From Prorocentrum cordatum (taxonomy: Eukaryota; Sar; Dinophyceae; Prorocentrales; Prorocentraceae), in assembly GCA_963575745.1 (NCBI GenBank), contig CAUYUJ010004291.1:10001-74000 (forward strand): a stretch of 64,000 bases of DNA, in the 5' to 3' direction. Position 1 is the stretch's first letter; every line of letters starts with the position of its first letter. Positions 33,703 through 44,860 of this stretch are shown here, piece by piece. The translations under genes were made by a program, and so were the position numbers. The notes below the pieces were generated by a model. It searched no databases. It worked only from the letters and a program-made list of their open reading frames with translations, and was not told where the DNA came from.

Positions 33703-34980
33703 CTGCTCCTGTCATACTGTCATGGCTGACTCCTGAAGGCTGCTCGATAAAGAACCTGACTGAACGCTTACGTGCATCCCGCTCCAGGTGCACCCCAGCA
33801 CTCGGGGGATACTGTCACTAGTGAGGTCTTTAGAGGCCCCCTGGGCGTAGGTGGTGTAACTCATTTTCTCTTCTCCCTGCCAGAACCCGTCCTTCCCATG
33901 CTCGGGGGAAGGGCTTACCCCCGGGTCTGGACGGGGCGCCCCGCGAGGGGTTGGAGCGCCCAGGATCGCCCAAGATGGCTCCAAGAGGGCCTCAGAGAGC
34001 GCAAGGTGGCCTCCCACGATGGCTCAGCTACCTCAGGATAGCTCAAGGTAGGCACCACGAGGCCTCACCACGACCCCAAGGGACGGTTTCCAAGTAGCCA
34101 TCCGAGCCGGCGTACTGACTCCACCCAGTAGGACATATCACTGTTGTGTTGCCTTCTTGCATTTTCGCTTCCGATGGACTCTTGAGGGCCGACGATGGCC
34201 CCCAGACGGCCCCAGAGAGCCTCCAGAGGGGCAAGAGGGACCCAGAGGGCCCCGAGAGCCGCCCAAGAGCGCCCCAAGAGCGGGCCCAAGAGGGCTCAAG
34301 GACGCATTTGCGAGCCTCCAGGGGGTGACCTGAATCCTCCCCCCTCTGTGTTTGATTCATGGGGGCCAAGATGGCCCCAAGAGGCCTCCCAGACCCCTCC
34401 AGGGAGTCGCGCGCAGCGGGCGCGCGCCCGAGGCCGCACTCTCACCCGAACAACCACCAACAACAGCAACGAGCAGCAAACACCCGAGAACATCCCGAGC
34501 AGCAGCTTGCAACGCGCGCATCGCCATCGCACTCTCGCGCCGCCCACTCTGAGACGGGCAACCGCTCCGGCCCGGACCGCGACGAGCGAGGCGCGGTAGT
34601 CTTCAGGCCCCCGCGAGAGCCCTGGCTGCCCATACACACACTCGAATCTGTACATCCATGTATAGATCGATCAAGCGCGGAATGAGCATCCATCCAGTGG
34701 GATCGAGGTAGAGCTTCATGGTGGCATCGTCGGGTGCCAGGAGATCAATCCATCTTTTGGTAGGGTAGTCGAGTCGATGGACACACAGTGAGACCGATAG
34801 GTAGGGAGGTCGATAGATACCGAGATATCGAGATCGCCAGACATATAGATCGCGATTTTCTCATGGTAGAAACAGAAGTGTTGTTTGCGCACACGGGCCG
34901 CTGCATGCTTCTTCCCAGTGTGAGAAGAGCTGAACATTGGTTGCCCTCATCCCGCGCATGTCATCATTCTAAGACTGCCT

Positions 34981-36319
34981 CTAAAGGACAGTGCTGTGAG
35001 CACATGCCTTCGAAGGCATCGATGCCTCAGTGTGATCATCCTCTCCAAGCAACCCTCCGACGGCAAACCCACTGCGCCCAAGGTGCTTGACGTAAAAGTT
35101 CAAGTACAAGGCGCCCTGCTCAGTGCGCCCATGGGCTACTTTGAGTTCAATGACCCCAAACTTTAACCACTGCGGATGCTCGTCGCGCGCACCCTCAGCT
35201 TGGAAACGGAGACCTTCGGTTCCCTTCGCCTCCACCCACGCACCCGTGATATTCAGCTCGTGGAAGTACATGTCTGCGCACTGCCCTCCAAATTGACGCG
35301 CCTCAGCCTCTACGCGAAGCATTGCATTGTAACGCCTTCCACGGGGGACGTTAATCAGAACATGCTTTCCCGGTTTCATCAAGTCGAACCGCTGACCGAG
35401 AACGTTTTGAAGGTGGGGGTCGCCAGTAGCAGCCACGCCTGCGCCAGCTCCACCCGCCAGGGGAGCTCCGGAAGGAAACGTCGGATGTGGCGTCGGCCAG
35501 CCCAGAGGATACGTCGGGCTGGGCGTCGGACTGGGCGTCGGGAACAGCGTCGGGAAAGGCGTCGGGAAGGGCGTCGGGAAGGGCGTCGGGAAGGGGTCGG
35601 GTAGGGCGTCGGGCTCGGCGTCGGGAAGGGGGTCGGGTTGGGCGTCGGGTTCGGCGTCGGGTTCGGCGTCGGGTAGGGCGTCGGGTAGGGGCGTCGGGTA
35701 GGGCGTCGGGTAGGGCGTCGGGCGTCGGGTAGGGCGTCGGGTAGGGCGTCGGGTAGGGCGTCGGGCTGGGCGTCGCGGTGATCACAGCCAGGTTCGCGCC
35801 ACTATCGACGTAGAGGCAGTGCCCGCCTCCCCACCCAACGTTGTAAGACAGCGCTACTTGACTGCCAGATGCCGAGGGCGCGGGCAATGTCCAGGTGAAC
35901 GAAAACGCCGATCTGGAATGAGGTGCCACACCATAGTTATACGCCTCCGACCCCACCACAACGCGGATGTAGCCTTTGTAGCCCCCCCAGCCCTGGTCTC
36001 TCCAGTAGCCAGACATCTTGATCGCCACGATTGGCTCGGTAATTGTCGCCGAGGTCCACCAACTATTCCAACCGCAAGTGCAACAATGGCTGACTCCTCC
36101 AAGGGTGTAAGATAGGTAACCAGCTGAACGCTGCGCGGGCATGCCGCTCACTTCCTGCACTTCATGCACTTCCTTCATACTGTCACTCGTGCGCGAGGCG
36201 TTGTACGGGTCGCTGTCGCGATGGACGCCCTCGCTCACCATCATGGAAGCCGCGCCAGCTACACCCTGAACCAGCAGCGCCACGCACATGATCCATGGTG
36301 CAGTCCTGGTCGCCGCCAT
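34981..36319 (-). pseudogene. Secreted PTPX-stalk/VWD-like protein, copy 5 (frameshifts in stalk)
   Basis: The start 36319, signal peptide and N-domain are open. Within the stalk (35590-35730) several one- to few-base indels occur, for example GGGAAGGGGTCGGG and GGGTAGGGGCGTCGGG, and the frame becomes DALPDAL/TRRPTRR instead of PTPX. The GDPH domain is open in another frame (35436-34981). The stalk is also shorter than in copies 2-4. Confidence 0.9.
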
Positions 36320-36496
36320 CCCAACTGCCTGAAGTCCGAGTGAGAGGAAACTGTCTAGGCAGGTCCAGTCTCAAAAGCTGTGTGTGTATGCACGTGCAGA
36401 GCGACAGTAATGCGTCGAAGTTGAACCAACACATCGATCGCGAGAATGTTCCGACGCCAATCGCAAGCTGAAAGATGCACCCCCCCCATCCCCAAG

Positions 36497-36543
<47 letters not shown>

Positions 36544-36545
36544 AC
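36497..36545. repeat. (AAC)n microsatellite upstream of copy 5
   Basis: CAA run about 180-225 bp upstream of the copy 5 start, followed directly by AGGTGCCACCGACAAGG without an X insertion. Confidence 0.95.
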
Positions 36546-37897
36546 AGGTGCCACCGACAAGGTGTTCCTGTCGGTCTACGCATGCACACCTGAAAACCGA
36601 GTGGTTGGTTTTCGCTTGACCCCGATGCTGATTGGGTGCTGACTCCCCGCCAGGTCCCGCGCCAGCCCCACGTCGGAGACCCAGCATCTCGGGGGATGCT
36701 TAACCGAGGGAGGTCTTTAGAATCCCCCCTCCAATAGTGGCAACTAATCCCATCAGCCCCCTGGGCGTAGGTAGTGTAACTCATTTTCTCTTCTCCCTGC
36801 CAGAACCCGTCCTTCCCATGCTCGGGGGAAGGGCTTACCCCCGGGTCTGGACGGGGCGCCCCGCGAGGGGTTGGAGCGCCTAGGATCGCCCAAGATGGCT
36901 CCAAGAGGGCCTCAGAGAGCGCAAGGTGGCCTCCAAGATGGCTCAAGCTACCTCAGGATAGCTCAAGGTAGCATCCACGAGGCCTCACCACGGCCCCAAG
37001 ACGGTTTCAAGTGCCATCCGAGCCGTCGACTGACTCCACCAAGTAGGACATTCACTGTTGTGTTGCCTTCTTGCATTTTCGCTTCCGATGGACTCTTGAG
37101 GCCCGACGATGGCCCCCAGACGGCCCCAGAGAGCCTCCAGAGGGGCCCAAGAGGGCCCCAAGAGGGCCCCGAGAGCGCCCAAGAGCGCCCCAAGAGCGAC
37201 CCAAGAGGGCCTCAAGACGCCATTTGCGAGCCTCCCAGGGGGTGACCTGAATCCTCCCCCCTCTGTGTTTGATTCATGGGGGCCAAGATGGCCCCAAGAG
37301 GCCTCCCAGACCCCTCCAGGGAGTCGCGCGCAGCGGGCGCGCGCCCGAGGCCGCACTCGCACCCGAACAACCACCAACAACAGCAACGAGCAGCAAACAC
37401 CCGAGAACATCCCGAACAGCAGCTTGCAACGCGCGCATCGCCATCGCACTCTCGCGCCGCCCACTCTGAGACGGGCAACCGCTCCGGCCCGGACCGCGAC
37501 GAGCGAGGCGCGGTAGTCTTCAGGCCCCCGCGAGAGCCCTGGCTGCCCATACACACACTCGAATATGTACATCCATGTATAGATCGATCAAGCGCGGAAT
37601 GAGCATCCATCCAGTGGGATCGAGGTAGAGCTTCATGGTGGCATCGTCGGGTGCCAGGAGATCAATCCATCTTTTGGTAGGGTAGTCGAGTCGATGGACA
37701 CACAGTGAGACCGACAGGTAGGGAGGTCGATAGATACCGAGATATCGAGATCGCCAGACATATAGATCGCGATTTTCTCATGGTAGAAACAAAAGTGTTG
37801 TTTGCGCCCACGGGCCGCTGCATGCTTCTTCCCAGTGTGAGAAGAGCTGAACATTGGTTGCCCTCATCCCGCGCATGTCATCATTCTAAGACTGCCT

Positions 37898-39290
37898 CTA
37901 AAGGACAGTGCGGTGAGCACATGCCTTCGAAGGCATCGATGCCTCAGTGTGATCATCCTCTCCAAGGAACCCTCCGACGGCAAACCCACTGCGCCCAAGG
38001 TGCTTGACGTAAAAGTTCAAGTACAAGGCGCCCTGCTCAGTGCGCCCATGGGCTACTTTGAGTTCAATGACCCCAAACTTTAACCACTGCGGATGCTCGT
38101 CGCGCGCACCCTCAGCTTGGAAACGGAGACCTTCGGTTCCCTTCGCCTCCACCCACGCACCCGTGATATTCAGCTCGTGGAAGTACATGTCTGCGCACTG
38201 CCCTCCAAATTGACGCGCCTCAGCCTCTACGCGAAGCATTGCATTGTAACGCCTTCCACGGGGGACGCTAATCAGAACATGCTTTCCCGGTTTCATCAAG
38301 TCGAACCGCTGACCAAGAACGTTTTGAAGGTGGGGGTCGCCAGTAGCAGCCACGCCTGCGCCAGCTCCACCCGCCACGGGAGCTCCGGAAGGAAACGTCG
38401 GATGTGGCGTCGGCCAGCCCAGAGGATACGTCGGGCTGGGCGTCGGACTGGGCGTCGGGAACAGCGTCGGGAAGCCCGTTGGAAAGGGCGTCGGGAAGGC
38501 TGTCGGAAACGGCGTCGGGAAGGGCGTCGGGAAGGGGGTCGGGTAGGGCGTCGGGCTCGGCGTCGGGAAGGGGGTCGGGTTGGGCGTCGTGTTCGGTGTG
38601 GGGTTCGGCGTCGGGTAGGGCGTCGGGAAGGGGGTCGGGTAGGGCGTCGGATAGGGCGTCGGGTTTGGCGTCGGATTCGGCGTCGGGTTCGGCGTCGGGT
38701 AGGGCGTCGGGTAGGGCGTCGGGTAGGGCGTCGGGCTGGGCGTCGCGGTGATCACAGCCAGGTTCGCGCCATTATCGACGTAGAGACAGTGCCCGCCTCC
38801 CCACCCAACGTTGTAAGACACCGCTACTTGACTGCCAAATGTCGCGGGCGCGGGCAAAATCCAGGTGAACGTAAACTCCGTTCTGGAATGAGGTGCCACA
38901 CCATAGGTATACGACTCGGGCCCCACCACAACACGGATGTAGCCTTTGTAGCCCCCCCAGCCCTGGTCTCTCCAGTAGCCACGCATCTTGATCGCCGTGA
39001 TTGGCTCGGTAATTGTCGCCGAGGGTCCGCCAACTATTCCAACCGCAAGTGCAACAATGGCTGACTCCTCCAAGGGTGTAAGATAGGTAACCAGCTGAAC
39101 GCTGCGCGGGCATGCCGCTCACTTCCTGCACTTCATGCACTTCCTTCATACTGTCACTCGTGCGCGAGGCGTTGTACGGGTCGCTGTCGCGATGGACGCC
39201 CTCGCTCACCATCATGGAAGCCGCGCCAGCTACACCCTGAACCAGCAGCGCCACGCACATGATCCATGGTGCAGTCCTGGTCGCCGCCAT
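37898..39290 (-). pseudogene. Secreted PTPX-stalk/VWD-like protein, copy 6 (1-nt frameshift)
   Basis: The start 39290 and signal peptide are intact. One extra G near 39024 (GAGGGTCC where others have GAGGTCC) shifts frame after CGWNSW; an overlapping ORF (39073-37898) carries the rest: [17 protein letters not shown], stalk, GDPH domain with LISVPRG, and a GGFLGEDDH variant. It is otherwise closest to copy 2 in the N-domain ([15 protein letters not shown]), showing two sequence subtypes in the array. Confidence 0.9.
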
Positions 39291-39469
39291 CCCAACTGCC
39301 TGAAGTCCGAGTGAGAGGAAACTGACTAGGCAGGTCCAGTCTCAAAAGCTGTGTGTGTATGCACGTGCAGAGCGACAGTAATGCGTCGAAGTTGAGCCAA
39401 CACATCGATCGCGAGAATGTTCCGACGCCAATCGCAAGCCGAAAGATGCACCCCTCCCCCCACATCCCC

Positions 39470-39502
39470 AGCAACAACAACAACAACAACAACAACAACA
39501 AA
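39470..39502. repeat. (AAC)n microsatellite upstream of copy 6
   Basis: CAA run about 180 bp upstream of the copy 6 start, same relative position as in every other unit. Confidence 0.95.
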
Positions 39503-39758
39503 CAGGTGCCACCGACAGGGTGTTCCTGTCGGTCTACGCATGCACACCTGAAAACCGAGTGGTTGGTTTTCGCTTGACCCCGATGCTGATTGGGTGCTGA
39601 CTCCCTGCCAGGTCCCGCGCCAGCCCCACGTCGGAGACCCAGCCTCTCGGGGGATGCTTAACCGAGGGAGGTCTTTAGAATCCCCCCTCCAATAGTGGCA
39701 ATTAACCCCATCAGCCCCCTGGGCGTAGGTGGTGTAACTCATTTTCTCTTCTCCCTGC

Positions 39759-40440
39759 CAGAACCCGTCCTTCCCATGCTCGGGGGAAGGGCTTGCCCCC
39801 GGGTCTGGACGGGGCGCCCCGCGAGGGGTTGGAGCGCCCAGGATCGCCAGGCAGGTCTTTAGAACCCCCCCTCCAATAGTGGCGTAGGTGGTTTCACGAA
39901 TGTTCTCTTCTCCCTGCCAGAACCCGTCCTTCCCATGCTCGGACAAAGGGTTTACCCCTTCCCCTGCCCCTCCGCTGGGTCTCCACGGGGCGCCCCGCGA
40001 GGGGGTGGAGCGCCCAGGATCGCCCAAGATGGCTCCAGGAGGGCCTCAGAGAGCGCAAGGTGGCCTGCAAGATGGCTCAAGCTAGGCTACCTCAAGATGG
40101 CTCGAGATAGCCTCCAACAGACGTCCAAGAGGCCTCACGACGGCCCCGAGACGGCTTCAAGTGCCCTCCGAGCCTTCGACAGACTCCAACAAGTAGGACA
40201 TTCACTGTCGTGTTGCCTTCTTGCCTTTTCGCTTCCGATGGGCTCTTGAGGCCTTACGATGGCCCCAAGGCGGTCCAAGGGAGCCCCCAGAGGGGCCCAA
40301 GAGGGCCCCAAGAGGGCCCCGAGAGCGCCCAAGAATGCCCCGAGAGCGGCCCAAGAGGGCCTCCTCAAGACGCCATTTGCAAGCCTCCCAGGGGGTGGCC
40401 TCAATCCCCTCCCCTCGGTTTTTGATCCATAGCGGTCCTG
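39759..40440. repeat. Right edge of array: partial, internally duplicated unit
   Basis: The CAGAACCCGTCCTTCCC module occurs twice (39759 and 39918), the second in a diverged version (TTTACCCCTTCCCCTGCCCC). The GCCCCAAGAGGGCCCC repeat follows; homology to the unit ends near 40.4 kb before any gene copy. Confidence 0.85.
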
Positions 40441-41700
40441 GGTATAGCCGCCACGTGTTTAGACAGGGTTGGGCACGTTCGGGCAATCGGTCTTAACAAC
40501 GCCCAAAGAGGCCCAAAAGACCCCAAAGATCACTCCAAGACGGCCGCCTAAGAAGCCCCCAAAAAGGCCCCAAGAGGCCGAAGGGGGTCCCAAGACGGCC
40601 CGGGAGTCCCAAGATGGCCCAAGAGAGCACCAACAGGGACCAAAGGGATGCCTAAGAGAGGCAACTCGAGCTGGCATTCTGAGCCTCCGCCCCAAGTGAA
40701 CCCCAGAGACCGCCAGCAGGCGCCCACAACTCACACAAGGCCCGAAGAGGCCGCCAAGAGGCCCGAACGACCCCCCAAAAGCCCCCAAGAACCCCCGAAA
40801 AGCCTCACCCGTGAACGTCATTCCTCTTCTCCGCGTTGGAGGGATTGCATAAGCCTTGCGAATGGGAAACAACAAAAGCTATACTGGCCACGGCGAGCCT
40901 CGGCCACGAAAGGCCTACCAGACGAGGATGGGCGGATCGGTCCGATAACCAGAGCCCCTCATCTCACCGTTGAGCGAAAGAGACTCAAGCCTCGATGGTT
41001 CCCCGAGTGGCAACTATGAAGTTATGTTTGACACAGCTTGGTGCTGGAGAAACGTCACGCCGCGAATGGGAGTGGCAGGAAAAACAGCTTTTATATTTCA
41101 AGCTGGCGCCAGCTGTTTCCGAGTCCACTCTGGCTCAGAATGGGCCGACGCGAAGAATTGAAAGCGGAAGATGGAACGTCGAAGCAAATGGCAAATGTCG
41201 CCGGAATGGCCCCCACGCGCTGCGACCTATGGCCATGGGTCCCAACGGCAGTCGCACGCAACAAACGCACAACAAAAACCGCACTCGCGCCCGAACAACC
41301 ACCAACAACAGCAACGAGCAGCACACACCCGAGAGCATCCCGAACAGCAGCGCGCAACGCGCAGCATCGCCCAACGCATCGAAATAGCGACCGCCACCAA
41401 AGTTAACAGACGGCAGCCGCGCCTTGCTGCAAACGGCCGCTGGATTTACAGAGGCCGCTCAAAGCAAAATGGTCTGAGATGCCTCGGGAACTCGAAGGCG
41501 ATCGGGCCGAACGCAAAGAGCAAGGGAAGGGGGGGGCGGAAGGGTTGCGGCGACCATGGCGCGTCCCTGCCGTCACGCTCCCGCTTGCGTTCATGACACC
41601 CATCAATTTCCCTCGCTCCTTCCCCCCCTGTTCCCTCCTCCCTTCCCTCCCCCGTGTACCCCCTCCCGGGCCCCTTCAACGACTGCACCACGAGCATGCC
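40441..41700. other. Repeat-rich flank without genes
   Basis: 40500-40830 is the CCCAAGAGGCCC simple-repeat family. 41270-41370 matches the CCGAACAACCACCAACAACA block of the array units. The rest shows no defensible feature. Confidence 0.55.
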
Positions 41701-42140
41701 AAATGACGAACAAGGCCCTCGAGGACGTCACTCTCAGCGCCCGTGAAAGTGGCACTCCCAAGGCACTATTGAAGCCCTCTTGGGGCAATGTTGGAGGGCC
41801 TCCATCTGGGGGCTTCTCGCAAATCGCTCAAGGCCTCGGGGGGGGCCTCAAGGTGTCCCAAGGACAGTGAAGGTGACCCCCCCTGGCTCGTTTGAAACCC
41901 TCTTGGGGCCCTCTTGGGAGCCTTCTGGGAGCCTTCTGAGGTGTTATTGGAACCCCCATCAGGGACTCAGGAGTGCCGCAGGAGGGTCCCAAGATCCCAG
42001 AGAGGTCCCTTCAGAGTGTCACTTTCAGCGCCTGTGAAACTGACAACCCCCAGGGCTCCCTTGAGGCCATCTTAGGGGCGTCTTGGAAGTCCTCCGGGGG
42101 CTTCTCCGGTGCATCGGAAGGGCCTCCATATTGCCAAAGA
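41700..42140. repeat. Degenerate CCTCTTGGGG repeats with a ~290-bp duplication
   Basis: GTCACTCTCAGCGCCCGTGA (about 41729) and GTCACTTTCAGCGCCTGTGA (about 42018) head two similar blocks containing CCCTCTTGGGGC/CCATCTTAGGGGC phrases. Confidence 0.6.
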
Positions 42141-42653
42141 GGGCCTGAGACAACATGACGTTTTGCATGCTTCGCCCGCACATCTGCACATCTCATTGGG
42201 GCTTTCTCGGGCGCGTTTTCTTGCCTCCAGAGTGGACGGCCAGGGGCAACATATGGCAAAGCTGAAGTGGGCGGGGTCTAGTCTTGTAACCGACTGATGG
42301 GAGAGATATGTTCTTTCCTGAAAAGTAATTCAAGCTCGGGTTTGGGTTCGGGGAGAGGGAACAGAAAGAAAGTTCGAGTTCGAAACCTCCAAGAACCCAA
42401 AGTTCGAAATAAGTTCAAGGCGACTCCCTGGCACAACGACGACTTCCAAAAGGCCCCAAAACTTGTCTGAACATGTTGAACTTGTTGTAAGCTTTTGAAC
42501 TTGTTCGAACTGTTTTTGAGCACGGTTCGAACGTATTGGGGACTGTTTGAACCTTTGCCACGTGTTCTAACCTCATGGTCTTGTTTGAACGGTCGCACTT
42601 TTCTCTCTAACGTGCGACGCATCCACCCCGCGCCAACCGAGCGAGTGCAGCCA
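42141..42653. other. Spacer with GTTCGAAC-rich segment
   Basis: 42310-42600 has many TTGAAC/GTTCGAAC motifs. No T-arm/acceptor context supports a tRNA. No gene recognised. Confidence 0.45.
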
Positions 42654-42697
42654 TGACCGACATGTTGTACAACATTGTATGCGATGCGGCCGCGCCC
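42654..42697. repeat. Empty MITE-1 target site (first copy of a short duplication)
   Basis: GACCGACATGTTGTACAAC-ATTG-TA-TGCGATGCGGCCGCGCCCTC. The same sequence recurs at 42834-43058, where MITE-1 is inserted exactly at the TA. It therefore serves as a natural unoccupied site. Confidence 0.85.
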
Positions 42698-42835
42698 TCA
42701 CTGGCCATCGCTCGGACGTCCATTTCCTGTGTTGTTGATCGGTTTCGTGCGTGTTTGTTTCGCCAGATGGTCAAGGATGCTCCTCGATGGCCCTCGCCGG
42801 AGGAAAAACGCACGCGTCCGAGCGATGCCAAGTGA
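42698..42835. mobile_element. MITE-2 copy A
   Basis: 138-bp element with terminal inverted repeats TCACTGGCCATCGCTCGGAC... and ...CCGAGCGATGCCAAGTGA (about 20 bp, with a small shift). It is non-coding and shares its full length with 43885-44014 (GGTTTCGTGCGTG, CAAGGATGCTCCTCGATGG, CTCGCCGGAGGAA). Confidence 0.7.
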
Positions 42836-42858
42836 CCGACATGTTGTACAAAATTGTA

Positions 42859-43035
42859 CAGTCGGGGCGTTGACCTAAACAAACCCTAAATAAGAAACGA
42901 GGTCCCTTTTTCTCATACGTCAAACTTCAATTCCCCATGGGAAACATCAGGAAAACCCAGGGAAAACTGTGAAGCAATCGAGGAACACCGAGCCCCTCCC
43001 CAACGAGAAGGTTTCCTTCTTCAGCGCCCCGACTG
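42859..43035. mobile_element. MITE-1 copy 3 (best-preserved ends)
   Basis: 177 bp, CAGTCGGGGCGTTGA...TCAGCGCCCCGACTG, flanked on both sides by TA (42857-42858 and 43036-43037). Comparison with the empty site at 42654-42697 shows clean insertion into TA with TA duplication, the signature of Tc1/mariner-type transposition. Confidence 0.9.
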
Positions 43036-43058
43036 TACGCGCTGCGGCCGCGCCCTCC

Positions 43059-43884
43059 TCTGACATCGGCACGGGGTGTGATGCGTGAGGGTAGCGCGCG
43101 CGACCCGAAGGGCCCTGGGCGGCGGCAGCGCGCGTGACCCTCGGTGGCGGCAGCGCGTGATCCTCGGCGGCGGCTGCAGGCGTGACCCTCAGTGTCGCCA
43201 GCGCGCGTGACCCATGCGCGTCGCAAGTCTGGGTACTCGAACACGTTTGCCGAACTGCGGCGCGAAACGCCTGACCCTCAAGTTCCTCACGCAATCAAGG
43301 GTCACAGTAAGGGGCGCGCGAAACTCAGACGACGGCACCGCCGCGACGCAAACAGTGCGAGGAGGGGAGGGGGGATCGTGTGACAGGGGAGGCGGAGGAA
43401 GGTGGAGGGGACGGGATGGGATGATAGGCAAGGTAGAACTGGGCGGACACCCTGGAGACCATTCTTGCGGTTCTCTTGGGGCCCTCTTGGAACCCTCCTG
43501 AGGCGCCTCCAAGGTCCCGAGGAGGCCCTGAGAGGCCCCCCGAGATTCGGGAGCGGCCAAGAGGGGGGTGTCCAAGAGGGGGGGGGTGCAAATCATGACC
43601 GGCGGCATGCGCGCGGCCCAGCGGGGGGGCCAGGGACGTAATGAAACAAGAAGAGGCGCCATGAGATCTGGGGAAATATCATGGCCTCCGCCATGATATC
43701 CCCCCCCCCTAGTCATCACCCCCCTCTTTTCCGCCCCCGAAATACACCCAGAAGGCCCCAATCCGGACCGCAAGCGAGCCCTGCCCTGGGGAGCAACACG
43801 CTCGCGGGCTCGCCGAAAACGACATCCCTGAAGGGCCCTCTTGCGGCCATCTTGGGACTCTCCTGGCATCCTCTGGAGACTCCC
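43059..43884. other. Unassigned spacer
   Basis: 43060-43215 has GCGCGTGACCCTCGG-type repeats (about 30 bp, irregular). 43380-43700 is G-rich. No gene recognised. Confidence 0.45.
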
Positions 43885-44014
43885 ACTGGCCATCGCTCGG
43901 ACGTCCATTTCCTATGTTTTTTCGGTTTCGTGCGTGGCTTTTTCGCCAAATGATCAAGGATGCTCCTCGATGGTCCTCGCCGGAGGAACAATGCACACGT
44001 CCGAGCGATGCCAA
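43885..44014. mobile_element. MITE-2 copy B
   Basis: Second copy, CACTGGCCATCGCTCGGACG...CACGTCCGAGCGATGCCAAG, about 130 bp, same orientation as copy A with small internal deletions. Confidence 0.7.
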
Positions 44015-44429
44015 GCCCAGGAGGCCCCGAGATGCCGATAGAGGACCTCAAGACGGTCGCTTTCAGCGCAAACGCCTAACCTCGGGGACCAAAGAACGCA
44101 GCCACCTACCGAGATCGGAAGGAAACGTTCACCTACTGCTTTCAACGTACGCCAGGCCCCCTTGAACCCAAGCGCTCAATGAAAAATAACAGCCTTAGCC
44201 AGTGTTCGGCCGCCCCGAGCGGCGACTGTTTTAGCGTTTCGCGGAGACCTTCGCGCACTTACTTCTCGACGAAGGGTCGTGGACCAAAATCGCCTCCCCC
44301 CCCCCGGCCTGCGTGCGACTGACTTTCCCGAACGGCGAACGACTCGATTCCCTTAACGGTCTGTGCGCACTAGCCTTTCGACGAAGGGGACGCAGCATAA
44401 TCGGAAGGGTCCTCGCACCGGGTGAGATA

Positions 44430-44600
44430 GTTGAAGGGGCCCAGGGACACACAAATAAGTAACAGAAATCCCCATATTTTCGCATATATTCTGAATTTTC
44501 GTCTTCCCCGCCACTTCCCATATTTTCCACATTTTCCTGGGAATCGACGACTATTTGTGTCTGTGTGTGTGTTTTTCCCCTCCAGAATAGTGCGGTCTCG
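44430..44600. repeat. Dispersed repeat C, copy 1
   Basis: About 165 bp shared with 46074-46240: GGGACACACAAATAA, CCCCATATT, TTCCCCGCCACTTCC, CATATTTTC, GGGAATCGACGA and a GTGTGTGTTTTT end. Non-coding; possibly a SINE or MITE, but no ends are defined. Confidence 0.7.
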
Positions 44601-44639
44601 CGGGGACCCTTGATGGCTCTCAGCGAGGCGCGGCCGGAC

Positions 44640-44860
44640 GCGCACAGTTCAGGTTGCGCCCTGTGGCACCCACCAGCCCATCCCCAGACTGGGAGACCAG
44701 TCGTGGGGCACCACAGGAGACACACTCTGCAAGGGCTTCCAGGAACCGATGTGCAGGCCCCGAAAGGGCATGACGTCCTGGCTGGCTGGGCGACCCCCAG
44801 TTTGCGCGATCATGCGCGAAAACACGCGTGAAATGCCGGAAGCACGACTGAAGGTTTGTA
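44640..44860 (-). pseudogene. Gene-like fragment, unknown
   Basis: The minus strand reads FRGLHIGSWKPLQS, VVPHDWSPSLGMGWWVPQG and then stops at a position directly abutting repeat C. The Trp-rich, non-repetitive text looks like an exon or gene remnant; I do not recognise the family. Confidence 0.3.

Larger units (their letters stand above)
19110..40440. repeat. Tandem gene array, units of ~2.9 kb (two expanded to ~5 kb)
   Basis: Taking CAGAACCCGTCCTTCCC as phase mark, units start at 21026, 26214, 31032, 33891, 36801 and 39759, with a second truncated mark at 39918. Lengths are 5188, 4818, 2859, 2910 and 2958 bp; a partial unit lies at each end. Every unit holds, in plus-strand order: the GGGGCGCCCCGCGAGGGG module, GGCCCCAAGAGG repeats, a conserved ACCACCAACAACAGCAACGA block, CATGTATAGATCGATCAAGC, the minus-strand gene, and an (AAC)n tract. 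The two long units carry pairs of repeat X inside the (AAC)n tract. Confidence 0.95.

Noticed and set aside
21334-37602. Repeated plus-strand ORFs in unit spacers (MAPRRPQRASRG..., MGAKMAPRGLPD...)
   Set aside because: They coincide with the CCCCAAGAGG simple repeat and GC-rich flank; conservation is explained by unit homogenisation and there is no domain.
20144-39064. Plus-strand Arg-rich or Ser/Gly/Ala-rich ORFs across each array gene
   Set aside because: They are antisense readings of the PTPX-coding repeat and change with every indel; the minus strand has the signal peptide and domain text.
21026-39780. TTTTCTCTTCTCCCTGCCAG before the unit phase mark as a plus-strand splice acceptor
   Set aside because: It resembles a 3' splice site, but no credible plus-strand coding region follows and unit 2 lacks it.
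42310-42600. GTTCGAAC motifs as possible tRNA T-arms
   Set aside because: No acceptor, D-arm or anticodon-stem pairing could be built around any of them.
17977-43035. CCCTAAAT motif in MITE-1 as telomere-like repeat
   Set aside because: A single occurrence per element, not tandem.
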